Source of the DNA: an uncultured Lachnospiraceae bacterium
GTDB taxonomy: Bacteria > Bacillota > Clostridia > Lachnospirales > Lachnospiraceae
Assembly (NCBI GenBank): GCA_902797785.1
Contig: CADBUD010000246.1
Span: forward strand, 1-6,503
DNA: 6,503 bases
Direction of reading: 5' to 3'
Numbering within the stretch: position 1 is the stretch's first letter; the number at the start of each line of letters is the position of its first letter. The notes under the pieces are model-generated. The model saw only the letters and a program-made list of their open reading frames with translations, was not told the origin of the DNA and ran no database searches. The position numbers and the translations under genes were made by a program. Below are positions 1 through 5,478 of this stretch, piece after piece.

Positions 1-51
1 ACCGATGGCTAGTCGGGAATTTACGACTGTGGAGTGTACAAGAACTTGTGA

Positions 52-121
52 GTAGTATATCTGTTTATAGATTACCAAAGCATACACGTTGAAACAGTAA
101 CTACAAATTGTGAGATTGTAG
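52..121 (+). promoter_or_regulatory. Competing stem-loops in the transporter leader
   Basis: GTAGT (52-56) can pair with ACTAC (100-104). The pairing continues through TA/TA and CTGTTT (61-66) with AAACAG (92-97), giving about 13 bp with two single-base bulges around a 25-nt interior. The same bases also take part in a second hairpin, CTACAA (101-106) with TTGTAG (116-121), around a 9-nt loop. The two folds cannot form together because both use 101-104. This is the layout of a switching leader RNA, but no known riboswitch class is recognised. If transcription actually starts further downstream, these would be DNA-level repeats instead. Confidence 0.35.
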
Positions 122-136
122 CGAATCATCTAGCAT
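108..136 (+). promoter_or_regulatory. Candidate promoter of the receptor gene
   Basis: TTGTGA (108-113) and TAGCAT (131-136) are separated by 17 bases, and each matches 4 of 6 positions of the sigma-A -35 and -10 consensus. Transcription would begin near 143, about 30 bases before the start codon. The match is modest and the region is AT-rich, so chance is possible. A promoter before position 50 or outside the window is the alternative, and is required if the stem-loops at 52-121 act as RNA. Confidence 0.3.
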
Positions 137-158
137 ATACACATTTGTATATGTTTTT
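132..158 (+). promoter_or_regulatory. AT-rich hairpin with T5 just before the receptor gene
   Basis: CATATAC (134-140) and GTATATG (147-153) are perfect inverted repeats around a 6-base loop. The stem extends by two more pairs (132/155 and a G·T at 133/154), and five T residues occupy 154-158. It ends 15 bases before the start codon at 174. It could be a weak attenuator, a 20-bp operator dyad, or a structure affecting translation. The stem is AT-rich and therefore weak. Confidence 0.35.
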
Positions 159-173
159 AGTAGCAGAGAAACT

Positions 174-1442
174 ATGAAAAAGAGAAAAATGCGTTTTGCA
201 GCACTGATTTTGACGGGGATTCTTTTGATGTGCAGTATCGTTGGCTGTGGAAGCAGGGAAAGCAGCAAGGAAGACAGCAGCAGCGCAGACGGAGAAACAA
301 AAAGCAGTGTTTCGGCAGTGGACTTAAAAGACATCAAAGTAGGTCTGATCTGTCTCCACGATGAAAACTCTACCTACGATCTTAATTTTATCAATTCTTT
401 AGAAGCTGCAAAGCAGGAGCTTGGTCTAAGTGATGACCAGATTCTGATCAAGAAAAACATTCCGGAGAGCAATGAGTGCAAGGAAGCAGCAGAGGATTTG
501 GCAGACCATGGATGCAATATTATTTTTGCAGACTCCTTTGGTCATGAGCCATATGTGCTTGAGGCTGCCAGTGAGTATCCGGAAGTTCAGTTCTGCCATT
601 CAACAGGAACCATGGCGCATACCGAAAAAGTACCAAATTTCCATAATGGATTTGCTTCGATTTATGAAGGACGTTATCTGGCCGGCGTTGCCGCAGGCAT
701 GAAGCTCAACGAGATGATCGATGAAGGAAAGATCAAGCCGGAGGAAGCTGTGATGGGATATGTAGGAGCTTACACCTATGCAGAAGTTATTTCCGGTTAT
801 ACCGCTTTTTATCTGGGGGCAAAATCTGAGTGTCCAAGTGCAACGATGCAGGTACAGTTCACAGGTTCATGGTATGATGAGACAGCAGAAAAAGAAGCTG
901 CGACAAAGCTGATTTCCGCAGGCTGTGTCTTGATTTCCCAGCATGCTGATTCCATGGGAGCTCCGACCGCCTGTGAAAATGCTGGTGTTCCAAATATCTC
1001 CTATAATGGATCCACACAGGATGCCTGTCCGAATACCTTTATTGTAAGCTCACGGATTGATTGGGCACCATATTATTTTTATGCCATCCAGTCTGTCGTT
1101 GATGGAACAGAGATCGTTTATGATTGGACCGGAGACCTTTCTACCAAATCCGTCCTGCTGACCACCGTCAATGATCAGGCTGCCGCAAAAGGAACGCAGG
1201 AGGCAATTGACAAGGCAAGCGAGGATCTGCAATCCGGAAAGATTCATGTTTTTGATACAGCGAACTTCACTGTAGAGGGTGAGACCTTAGACAGCTATCA
1301 GGCAGATGTAGATACTGATGCAGACTACACGCCGGATACCGAAGTCATTGAGGATGGATATTTCCATGAGTCAGAATACCGTTCTGCTCCATATTTTGAT
1401 CTTCGTATTGATGGAATTACCACATTGAACGAGATGTACTAA
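174..1442 (+). CDS. BMP-family ABC transporter substrate-binding lipoprotein
   Basis: This is the extracellular receptor of the importer encoded downstream. The N-terminus has a basic KKRK segment, a hydrophobic stretch and a lipobox (IVGC, Cys25), so the protein should be lipid-anchored on the outer face of the membrane. A Ser/Glu/Lys-rich linker (about 27-50) precedes the periplasmic-binding-protein fold, whose first strand is IKVGLICLH (54-62). GRYLAGVAAGM (166-176), GSWYDE (231-236) and QHADSMGA (from 256) fit the BMP/Med/PnrA family. At 422 residues it is longer than many members (about 340-370). The usual N-terminal DDKSFN-like motif is replaced by ENSTYDLNF (64-72). It ends with YFDLRIDGITTLN, a tail I associate with a clostridial subgroup. 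Family knowledge suggests nucleosides, probably purine, as ligand, but the altered motif leaves this open. The ATG at 174 is chosen because it supplies the basic signal-peptide start; the upstream ribosome-binding site is weak. Confidence 0.93.
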   Translation: MKKRKMRFAALILTGILLMCSIVGCGSRESSKEDSSSADGETKSSVSAVDLKDIKVGLICLHDENSTYDLNFINSLEAAKQELGLSDDQILIKKNIPESNECKEAAEDLADHGCNIIFADSFGHEPYVLEAASEYPEVQFCHSTGTMAHTEKVPNFHNGFASIYEGRYLAGVAAGMKLNEMIDEGKIKPEEAVMGYVGAYTYAEVISGYTAFYLGAKSECPSATMQVQFTGSWYDETAEKEAATKLISAGCVLISQHADSMGAPTACENAGVPNISYNGSTQDACPNTFIVSSRIDWAPYYFYAIQSVVDGTEIVYDWTGDLSTKSVLLTTVNDQAAAKGTQEAIDKASEDLQSGKIHVFDTANFTVEGETLDSYQADVDTDADYTPDTEVIEDGYFHESEYRSAPYFDLRIDGITTLNEMY

Positions 1443-1479
1443 GAATCATAAGGGTACAAAGGAAACAAAAGACACCGTA

Positions 1480-1529
1480 CAGGCGGACATTCACAGAATC
1501 CTGCGGATGCCCGCCTGAATTTTTTATTT
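1480..1529 (+). terminator. Intercistronic hairpin with T-run, probable partial terminator
   Basis: A 38-nt hairpin (1480-1517) starts and ends with CAGGCGG and CCGCCTG. It has 7 perfect pairs, an A·C mismatch (1487/1510), five pairs including one G·T, a second A·C mismatch (1493/1504), and three pairs closing a 4-base loop. Six T residues follow at 1520-1525. It lies in the only sizeable gap inside the transporter cluster, directly after the receptor gene. Such an element would stop most transcripts after the receptor message or protect its 3' end, so the receptor is made in excess over the membrane parts. Partial read-through is inferred because no separate promoter is evident for the ATPase gene. 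Confidence 0.65.
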
Positions 1530-1533
1530 GATG

Positions 1534-1541
1534 AAAGGGTG
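1534..1541 (+). promoter_or_regulatory. Ribosome-binding site that decides the ATPase start
   Basis: AAAGGGTG (1534-1541) is a Shine-Dalgarno-like sequence. The in-frame GTG at 1539 overlaps it and so cannot use it. The ATG at 1548 lies 6 bases downstream, a normal distance. The start is therefore placed at 1548, three codons after the longest possible reading. Confidence 0.65.
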
Positions 1542-1547
1542 ATTGTC

Positions 1548-3110
1548 ATGAGGGAAGAAGTCCAAAGAGAAGTACCTGCCATTCGATTGGAAGGCATCAC
1601 AAAAAGGTTTGGAAATGTCACGGCAAATGACCATGTCAGCCTGCATGTTGACCATGGACAGATTTTATCCATTCTGGGTGAGAACGGCAGTGGAAAAACG
1701 ACCTTGATGAATATGATTTCAGGAATTTATTTTCCGGATGAAGGACAGATTTTTGTCGATGGCAGGGAGGTCGTGATACGTTCTCCCAAGGATGCGTTCC
1801 GTTATAAGATCGGGATGATTCATCAGCATTTTAAACTGGTGGATGTTTTTTCCGCTGCGGAAAATATCATTCTTGGCCTGGAGGAAAAAGGAAAATACAA
1901 TATAAAGCAATACACGCAGCGGATTCGTGAACTATGTGAGCAGTATGGATTCGACCTGGATCCATCCCGGAAGGTATATGAAATGTCCGTCTCAGAAAAG
2001 CAGACCGTAGAAATCATCAAGGCACTGTACCGGGGCGCAGATATTTTGATTTTGGATGAACCGACGGCAGTCCTGACTCCGCAGGAGACAGAAAAGCTGT
2101 TTGACATTTTGCGAAGGATGCGGGATGATGGAAAGGCAATCATCATTATCACGCACAAGCTGCATGAGGTGCTCTCACTTTCTGACCGGGTAAGTGTCTT
2201 GTGCAAGGGAAAATATGCAGGAACCGTGAATACCGGTGAAACGAATGAAGCAGAGCTGACTGAAATGATGGTAGGAAAAAAGGTTTCATTGAACATTGAA
2301 CGTTCTAAGGTAAAGGATTCGAAGCCGCGCCTTATGGTTACTGGACTTAGCTGCTGTGATCCGGAAGGGACAAAGATACTAAAGGATATCACCTTTACTG
2401 CAAATTCTGGTGAAATTCTCGGCATTGCGGGTATTGCAGGCAGTGGCCAGAGGGAGCTTTTAGAGGCGATTGCCGGCTTGCAGGAGGTAGAGGGTGAAAT
2501 CACCTATATCCAGCCTAAGACCGGAGAAAAGGAGAATCTGCGGGGGAAGACGCCTCTTCAGATTCGGGATCTGGGCGTGCGTCTTTCCTTTGTTCCGGAG
2601 GATCGTCTTGGAATGGGAATGGTCGGAAATATGGATCTGGTCGATAATGTCATGCTGCGAAGTTACAGCAAAGGAAAATCGGCGTTCCTTGACCGGAGTG
2701 ATTCCAGAGAGCTTACCGACAAACTCATCCGGGAGCTGGAAATCGTTACACCGAGCGTGGCAACGCCAGTCCGACGTCTTTCCGGTGGAAATGTACAAAA
2801 GGTTTTGGTCGGACGGGAGATTGCCGCGGCTCCGACCGTTCTGATGGCGGCCTATCCGGTGCGGGGACTGGATATCAATGCGTCTTTTACCATCTATCGC
2901 CTGTTGAACCAGCAAAAAGAAAATGGAACGGCAGTAATTTTTGTCGGAGAAGATCTGGATGTTCTGTTGGCACTCTCCGATCGGATTATGGTCATCAGTT
3001 CCGGACGGATTTCTGGTATTGTGGATGCACGTTCGGCGTCGAAAGAAGAAATTGGTCTGTTGATGACCCGTAATGTGAAGGAAAAAGAAGAAGGAGGAGA
3101 GGAACAATGA
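1548..3110 (+). CDS. Fused double-ATPase subunit of nucleoside-type ABC importer
   Basis: This cytoplasmic protein (520 residues) carries two ABC ATPase domains in one chain and should power the importer; it resembles B. subtilis NupO/YufO. Domain 1 has a full Walker A (GENGSGKT, 44-51), a Q-loop Gln93, a variant signature MSVSEKQ (146-152), Walker B ILILDEP (166-172) and an H-loop His203. Domain 2 has a Walker A without lysine (GIAGSGQR, 295-302), a good signature LSGGN (411-415) and a Walker B lacking the acidic pair (AAYP, 434-437), then RGLD. A degenerate second domain is normal in this family. The SEKQ signature in domain 1 is less usual, since LSVGxQQ is what I would expect. In head-to-tail pairing this predicts one intact and one degenerate ATP site. 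The TGA stop overlaps the next start as ATGA. Confidence 0.93.
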   Translation: MREEVQREVPAIRLEGITKRFGNVTANDHVSLHVDHGQILSILGENGSGKTTLMNMISGIYFPDEGQIFVDGREVVIRSPKDAFRYKIGMIHQHFKLVDVFSAAENIILGLEEKGKYNIKQYTQRIRELCEQYGFDLDPSRKVYEMSVSEKQTVEIIKALYRGADILILDEPTAVLTPQETEKLFDILRRMRDDGKAIIIITHKLHEVLSLSDRVSVLCKGKYAGTVNTGETNEAELTEMMVGKKVSLNIERSKVKDSKPRLMVTGLSCCDPEGTKILKDITFTANSGEILGIAGIAGSGQRELLEAIAGLQEVEGEITYIQPKTGEKENLRGKTPLQIRDLGVRLSFVPEDRLGMGMVGNMDLVDNVMLRSYSKGKSAFLDRSDSRELTDKLIRELEIVTPSVATPVRRLSGGNVQKVLVGREIAAAPTVLMAAYPVRGLDINASFTIYRLLNQQKENGTAVIFVGEDLDVLLALSDRIMVISSGRISGIVDARSASKEEIGLLMTRNVKEKEEGGEEQ

Positions 3111-4210
3111 CCGAACAGGAGGCAGTGATTCGGGAACCACGTTTTACGATTGCAAAACGTACCAGCATTGTCTGGTGGAAAGCATGGCTGATCCGGCTTT
3201 GTGCCATTGTACTGGCCTTGATCTGCAGCGGCGTGGTTTCTTACCTGATTACAAGGGACAATCCATTGAGCATATATGCCGTAATGCTGGATGGCGCATT
3301 TGGAACGAAGCGCAGGATCTGGGGATTAATGCAGAATCTTGCCATGCTGCTCTGCGTTTCCATCGCAGTAACACCGGCGTTTAAAATGCGTTTTTGGAAT
3401 ATTGGAGCAGAAGGACAGGTGTTGGTCGGCGGTCTGGCCTCCGCAGCCTGCATGATTCTGTTTGGAGAGACTTTGCCCAATGCTGTTCTGTTGCTCGTGA
3501 TGTTTATTACGAGCATCGCAGCCGGCGCTGTCTGGGCGGTGATTCCGGCTGTCTTTCGCGCCCGCTGGAGAACGAATGAAACCTTGTTTACCTTGATGAT
3601 GAACTACATTGCTATTCAGCTGGTCGCCTTTTTTGTTTATAAATGGTCCGTGCCAAAGGGATCCGGGCAGGTCGGCGTCATTAACCGTGCATCCCGTGCG
3701 GGATGGCTTCCGGCCATTGGAAATAATGATTATCTGCTGAATATCCTTATTGTATTTTTGGTAACGGCAATCATGTATGTCTATCTTCGATACAGCAAGC
3801 ATGGATTTGAGATTTCTGTTGTCGGAGAGAGTGAAAATACTGCGCGTTATATCGGGATTCCGGTTCAGAAGGTCATTCTTAGGACCATGTTGATTTCTGG
3901 CGCGATCAGTGGGCTGGCAGGTCTTTTGCTGGTCGCAGGGACAGACCATACGATTTCCCGGGATACGGCAGCAGGACGTGGATTTACTGCCATTATGGTA
4001 TCCTGGCTGGCTAAATTCGATCCTGTTTTTATGATTCTGACCTCGTTTTTGATTGTATTTTTGGAAAAAGGAGCAACAGAAATATCTACCGCCTTTGCTT
4101 TGAACGAGTCCTTTTCCGATATCATTACCGGCATTATCATTTTCTTTATTATCGGCTGTGAGTTTTTTATTCAATACACGGTCAAATTCAAAAAAAAGGA
4201 GGCGGAGTAA
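3107..4210 (+). CDS. ABC transporter permease, NupP/YufP type
   Basis: This is an integral membrane protein of 367 residues and one of the two pore-forming subunits. About nine hydrophobic segments are visible, starting with a helix near 25-47 after a basic N-terminus and ending with a strongly hydrophobic helix before the KFKKKEAE tail. The segment FWNIGAEGQVLVGG (Asn98 to Gln104 at its core) is characteristic of BPD_transp_2 permeases. A cytoplasmic loop around 232-250 (HGFEISVVGES) is the likely contact with the ATPase. Translation is coupled to the ATPase gene by an ATGA overlap, with AAGGAGG at 3091-3097 placed 9 bases before the ATG. Its TAA stop is followed at once by the ATG of the second permease. 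It should form a heterodimer with that partner. Confidence 0.92.
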   Translation: MTEQEAVIREPRFTIAKRTSIVWWKAWLIRLCAIVLALICSGVVSYLITRDNPLSIYAVMLDGAFGTKRRIWGLMQNLAMLLCVSIAVTPAFKMRFWNIGAEGQVLVGGLASAACMILFGETLPNAVLLLVMFITSIAAGAVWAVIPAVFRARWRTNETLFTLMMNYIAIQLVAFFVYKWSVPKGSGQVGVINRASRAGWLPAIGNNDYLLNILIVFLVTAIMYVYLRYSKHGFEISVVGESENTARYIGIPVQKVILRTMLISGAISGLAGLLLVAGTDHTISRDTAAGRGFTAIMVSWLAKFDPVFMILTSFLIVFLEKGATEISTAFALNESFSDIITGIIIFFIIGCEFFIQYTVKFKKKEAE

Positions 4211-5188
4211 ATGTGGGCAGATTTTTTACAGCGTGCGATCATGCAGGGGATTCCCTTGCTGTATGGTTCTACCGGTGAGATTATGACAGAAAAATCAGGA
4301 AATCTCAATCTGGGGATTCCCGGGATCATGTATGTCGGGGGAATCGGCGGAGTCATCGGAGCTTTTTTATATGAACAAAATACGGCGGTCCTGAATCCGT
4401 TCTTAGCCGTATTCCTTCCCCTTATGTGTTCCATCCTGGCCTCATTATTGATGGGACTGATTTACTGCTTTCTGACCGTTTCCCTGCGGGCGAACCAAAA
4501 CGTTACCGGCCTTGCCCTGACGACTTTTGGTGTGGGGATTGGAAATTTTTTCGGGGGATCTCTTGCCAAACTGGCAGGCAGTGATGTTCCTTCCATCAAT
4601 CTGACAGCGACCAGCAATTATTTTCGTCAGTCTCTTCCCTTTGCCAAGGATCTTGGATGGTTCGGTCAGATCTTTTTATCACACGGATTTTTGACCTATT
4701 TAGCGATTGCTATTGCCTTGGGATGCTCCTTTGTATTGACAAAAACACGGGTGGGGCTGTACCTTCGGGCCGTGGGAGAGAATCCGGCAACAGCGGATGC
4801 AGCAGGAATTTCCGTTGGCACCTATAAATATCTGGCGACCTGCATTGGCAGTGTCATTGCCGGATTGGGCGGACTTTCCTATGTCATGGATTATGCAAAC
4901 GGCGTATGGTCTAATGATGGATTTGGAGACCGCGGATGGCTTGCTATTGCACTGGTTATTTTTGCTGTCTGGAGACCGAACCTGAGTATCTTAGGATCGA
5001 TCCTGTTTGGAGGATTGTATATTATCCATAATTATATTCCAGATCTGGATGTCAGTGGTCAGGAGCTGTTCAAAATGATTCCCTATCTTGTTACCATTGT
5101 CTTTTTGGTCGTGACAAGCATCGGAAGAAAACGGGAGGCACAGCCACCGGCTTCGTTGGGGCTTCCTTATTTCCGGGAGGAGAGATAA
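4211..5188 (+). CDS. ABC transporter permease, NupQ/YufQ type
   Basis: This is the second pore-forming subunit (325 residues). The N-terminal GEIMTEKSGNLNLGIPG (22-38) is the family hallmark, usually ending NLGIEG, so Pro37 replaces the common glutamate. NQNVTGLALTTFGVG marks a later membrane segment. GLYLRAVGENPATADAAGIS (182-201) is the conserved cytoplasmic loop expected to touch the ATPase. RGWLAIALVIFAVWRPN and GSILFGGLYIIHNYI form the late helices. The start follows the previous stop with no gap, and AAGGAGG (4196-4202) lies 8 bases upstream, inside the end of the first permease gene. The two permease genes are in the same frame, so only one TAA separates them. The gene ends with PYFREER and TAA at 5186-5188, just before a new promoter. 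Confidence 0.92.
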   Translation: MWADFLQRAIMQGIPLLYGSTGEIMTEKSGNLNLGIPGIMYVGGIGGVIGAFLYEQNTAVLNPFLAVFLPLMCSILASLLMGLIYCFLTVSLRANQNVTGLALTTFGVGIGNFFGGSLAKLAGSDVPSINLTATSNYFRQSLPFAKDLGWFGQIFLSHGFLTYLAIAIALGCSFVLTKTRVGLYLRAVGENPATADAAGISVGTYKYLATCIGSVIAGLGGLSYVMDYANGVWSNDGFGDRGWLAIALVIFAVWRPNLSILGSILFGGLYIIHNYIPDLDVSGQELFKMIPYLVTIVFLVVTSIGRKREAQPPASLGLPYFREER

Positions 5189-5193
5189 GAGCC

Positions 5194-5222
5194 TTGACGA
5201 AATATCATTTGGGTGGTAAGAT
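5194..5222 (+). promoter_or_regulatory. Sigma-A-like promoter for nrdD
   Basis: TTGACG (5194-5199) matches 5 of 6 bases of the -35 consensus and TAAGAT (5217-5222) matches 4 of 6 of the -10, with the ideal 17-base spacer. It begins 6 bases after the stop codon of the last permease gene. Transcription would start near 5229, leaving a leader of about 250 nt before nrdD. This separates nrdD from the transporter cluster. Confidence 0.55.
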
Positions 5223-5282
5223 AACAGAATAGAAAGCAGCAGAATACTAGATGTTGTGTAAAACAATGCGATTACGCAGGAA

Positions 5283-5351
5283 ATGATGCAAGATATAGCG
5301 TGCGGAAAGAGACAGGGACAGACCTCTTCTTTCCGCATATTTTCCGCATAA
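5283..5351 (+). CDS. Possible short leader ORF (22 codons), doubtful
   Basis: An open frame starts ATGATG at 5283 and ends TAA at 5351, encoding a 22-residue peptide beginning MMQDIACGKRQG. AGGA (5278-5281) lies just before it, very close even to the second ATG at 5286. The frame runs through the hairpin at 5301-5337, so translating ribosomes would melt that hairpin. This could be a leader peptide, but nothing in its composition points to a specific amino-acid signal, and chance is quite likely. Confidence 0.15.
   Translation: MMQDIACGKRQGQTSSFRIFSA
5301..5337 (+). promoter_or_regulatory. Strong hairpin in the nrdD leader
   Basis: TGCGGAAAGA (5301-5310) pairs perfectly over 10 bp with TCTTTCCGCA (5328-5337). 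An inner AGG/CCT pairing (5314-5316 with 5323-5325) closes a 6-base loop. The 3' arm lies in the first copy of the tandem repeat, and the 5' arm could instead pair with the second copy over 9 bp including one G·T. Downstream there is only a short TTTT (5340-5343) interrupted by CC, so it is not a textbook terminator by itself. Confidence 0.55.
5330..5350 (+). repeat. Tandem 10-bp direct repeat TTTCCGCATA, 11-bp period
   Basis: TTTCCGCATA occurs at 5330-5339 and again at 5341-5350, offset by 11 bases, close to one DNA helical turn. Such spacing is typical of paired protein-binding half-sites, but here both copies can also pair in RNA with the upstream TGCGGAAAG. Which role applies cannot be told from sequence alone. 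Confidence 0.6.
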
Positions 5352-5367
5352 AATGCCGTGATTTTTT
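5335..5367 (+). terminator. Possible terminator-like hairpin in the nrdD leader
   Basis: GCAT (5335-5338) pairs with ATGC (5353-5356). The stem continues TTT (5340-5342) with AAA (5350-5352), past a bulged A5339, around a 7-base loop. Five bases later comes a T6 run (5362-5367). The stem is AT-rich and set back from the T-run, so it is weak. It shares bases 5335-5337 with the 10-bp hairpin just upstream, so the two compete. It may end read-through from the transporter genes or act as an attenuator for nrdD. Confidence 0.3.
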
Positions 5368-5374
5368 GATATGA

Positions 5375-5404
5375 CCGCTTTTTGCTGAAAATGAGACCAA
5401 GCGG
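5375..5404 (+). promoter_or_regulatory. Small hairpin in the nrdD leader
   Basis: CCGCTT (5375-5380) is the inverse complement of AAGCGG (5399-5404), giving 6 pairs around an 18-base loop. A nested TTT/AAA pairing inside the loop is possible. There is no T-run after it, so it is not a terminator. Its role is unknown. Confidence 0.3.
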
Positions 5405-5429
5405 CAGAGCATTTGTCGGGACACGTCTG

Positions 5430-5444
5430 ACGGGAACATCCCGT
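5430..5444 (+). promoter_or_regulatory. GC-rich hairpin just upstream of the nrdD ribosome-binding site
   Basis: ACGGGA (5430-5435) and TCCCGT (5439-5444) form a 6-bp stem with a 3-base loop, 17 bases before the Shine-Dalgarno sequence. A near copy of the 5' arm (CGGGACA, 5417-5423, against CGGGAACA, 5431-5438) lies just upstream and could pair with TCCCG instead. It may be part of the leader fold or a binding site. Confidence 0.4.
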
Positions 5445-5478
5445 GCAATACAAAACGGAACAAGGAGGAAGTGCTGTT

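Larger units (their letters stand above)
1..173 (+). other. AT-rich upstream region without a convincing gene
   Basis: No complete gene is visible here. Two + strand frames are open from the window edge, one ending at the TAG at 53-55 and the other at the TGA at 90-92. Either could be the tail of an upstream gene, but the short peptides they encode resemble nothing I recognise. The stretch contains a 12-bp palindrome (ACAAGAACTTGT, 38-49), two overlapping inverted repeats between 52 and 121, and an AT-rich hairpin at 132-155. It most likely holds the promoter and control region of the transporter gene that follows. I compared it with the purine riboswitch core, since nucleoside transporters often carry one, and did not find the conserved loops. 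Confidence 0.55.
5229..5478 (+). promoter_or_regulatory. Long structured leader of nrdD
   Basis: About 250 bases between the promoter and nrdD contain no convincing gene but at least four possible hairpins (5301-5337, 5335-5356, 5375-5404, 5430-5444), a T6 run (5362-5367) and a tandem direct repeat. Some hairpins overlap and exclude each other. This is what a regulated leader RNA, or a terminator for the transporter cluster plus an nrdD control region, would look like. I do not recognise a known riboswitch class; cobalamin-riboswitch and T-box hallmarks are absent. A paired NrdR box matching the usual ACAC-AT-rich-GTGT pattern was not seen. A minor imperfect dyad, TTGT-N5-ACAA (5254-5266), lies near the 5' end. 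Confidence 0.45.

Noticed and set aside
1..60. Purine riboswitch tail suggested by CCGATGG and GACTGTG
   Set aside because: The spacing and loop sequences do not match the conserved L3 and J3/1 elements, and the first half of any aptamer would lie outside the window.
1539..1547. GTG start for the ATPase gene
   Set aside because: The GTG overlaps the only ribosome-binding site; the ATG at 1548 has correct spacing.
1823..3140. Long open frames on the minus strand across the ATPase gene
   Set aside because: They lie opposite a well-supported gene, show no recognisable protein features and lack ribosome-binding sites.
3326..4174. 282-residue minus-strand open frame under the first permease gene
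   Set aside because: Its composition is rich in Asn, Gln, His and Lys, as expected from the reverse complement of a hydrophobic membrane-protein gene, and no family is recognisable.
5211..5218. GGGTGGTA resembling the start of a T-box antiterminator motif
   Set aside because: The conserved ACCGCG continuation is missing, and the bases overlap the spacer and -10 of a good promoter, so there is no room for a T-box leader upstream.
5254..5266. TTGT-N5-ACAA as a Rex or FNR site
   Set aside because: The dyad is too short for the 18-bp Rex pattern and lacks the FNR half-site sequence TTGAT/ATCAA.
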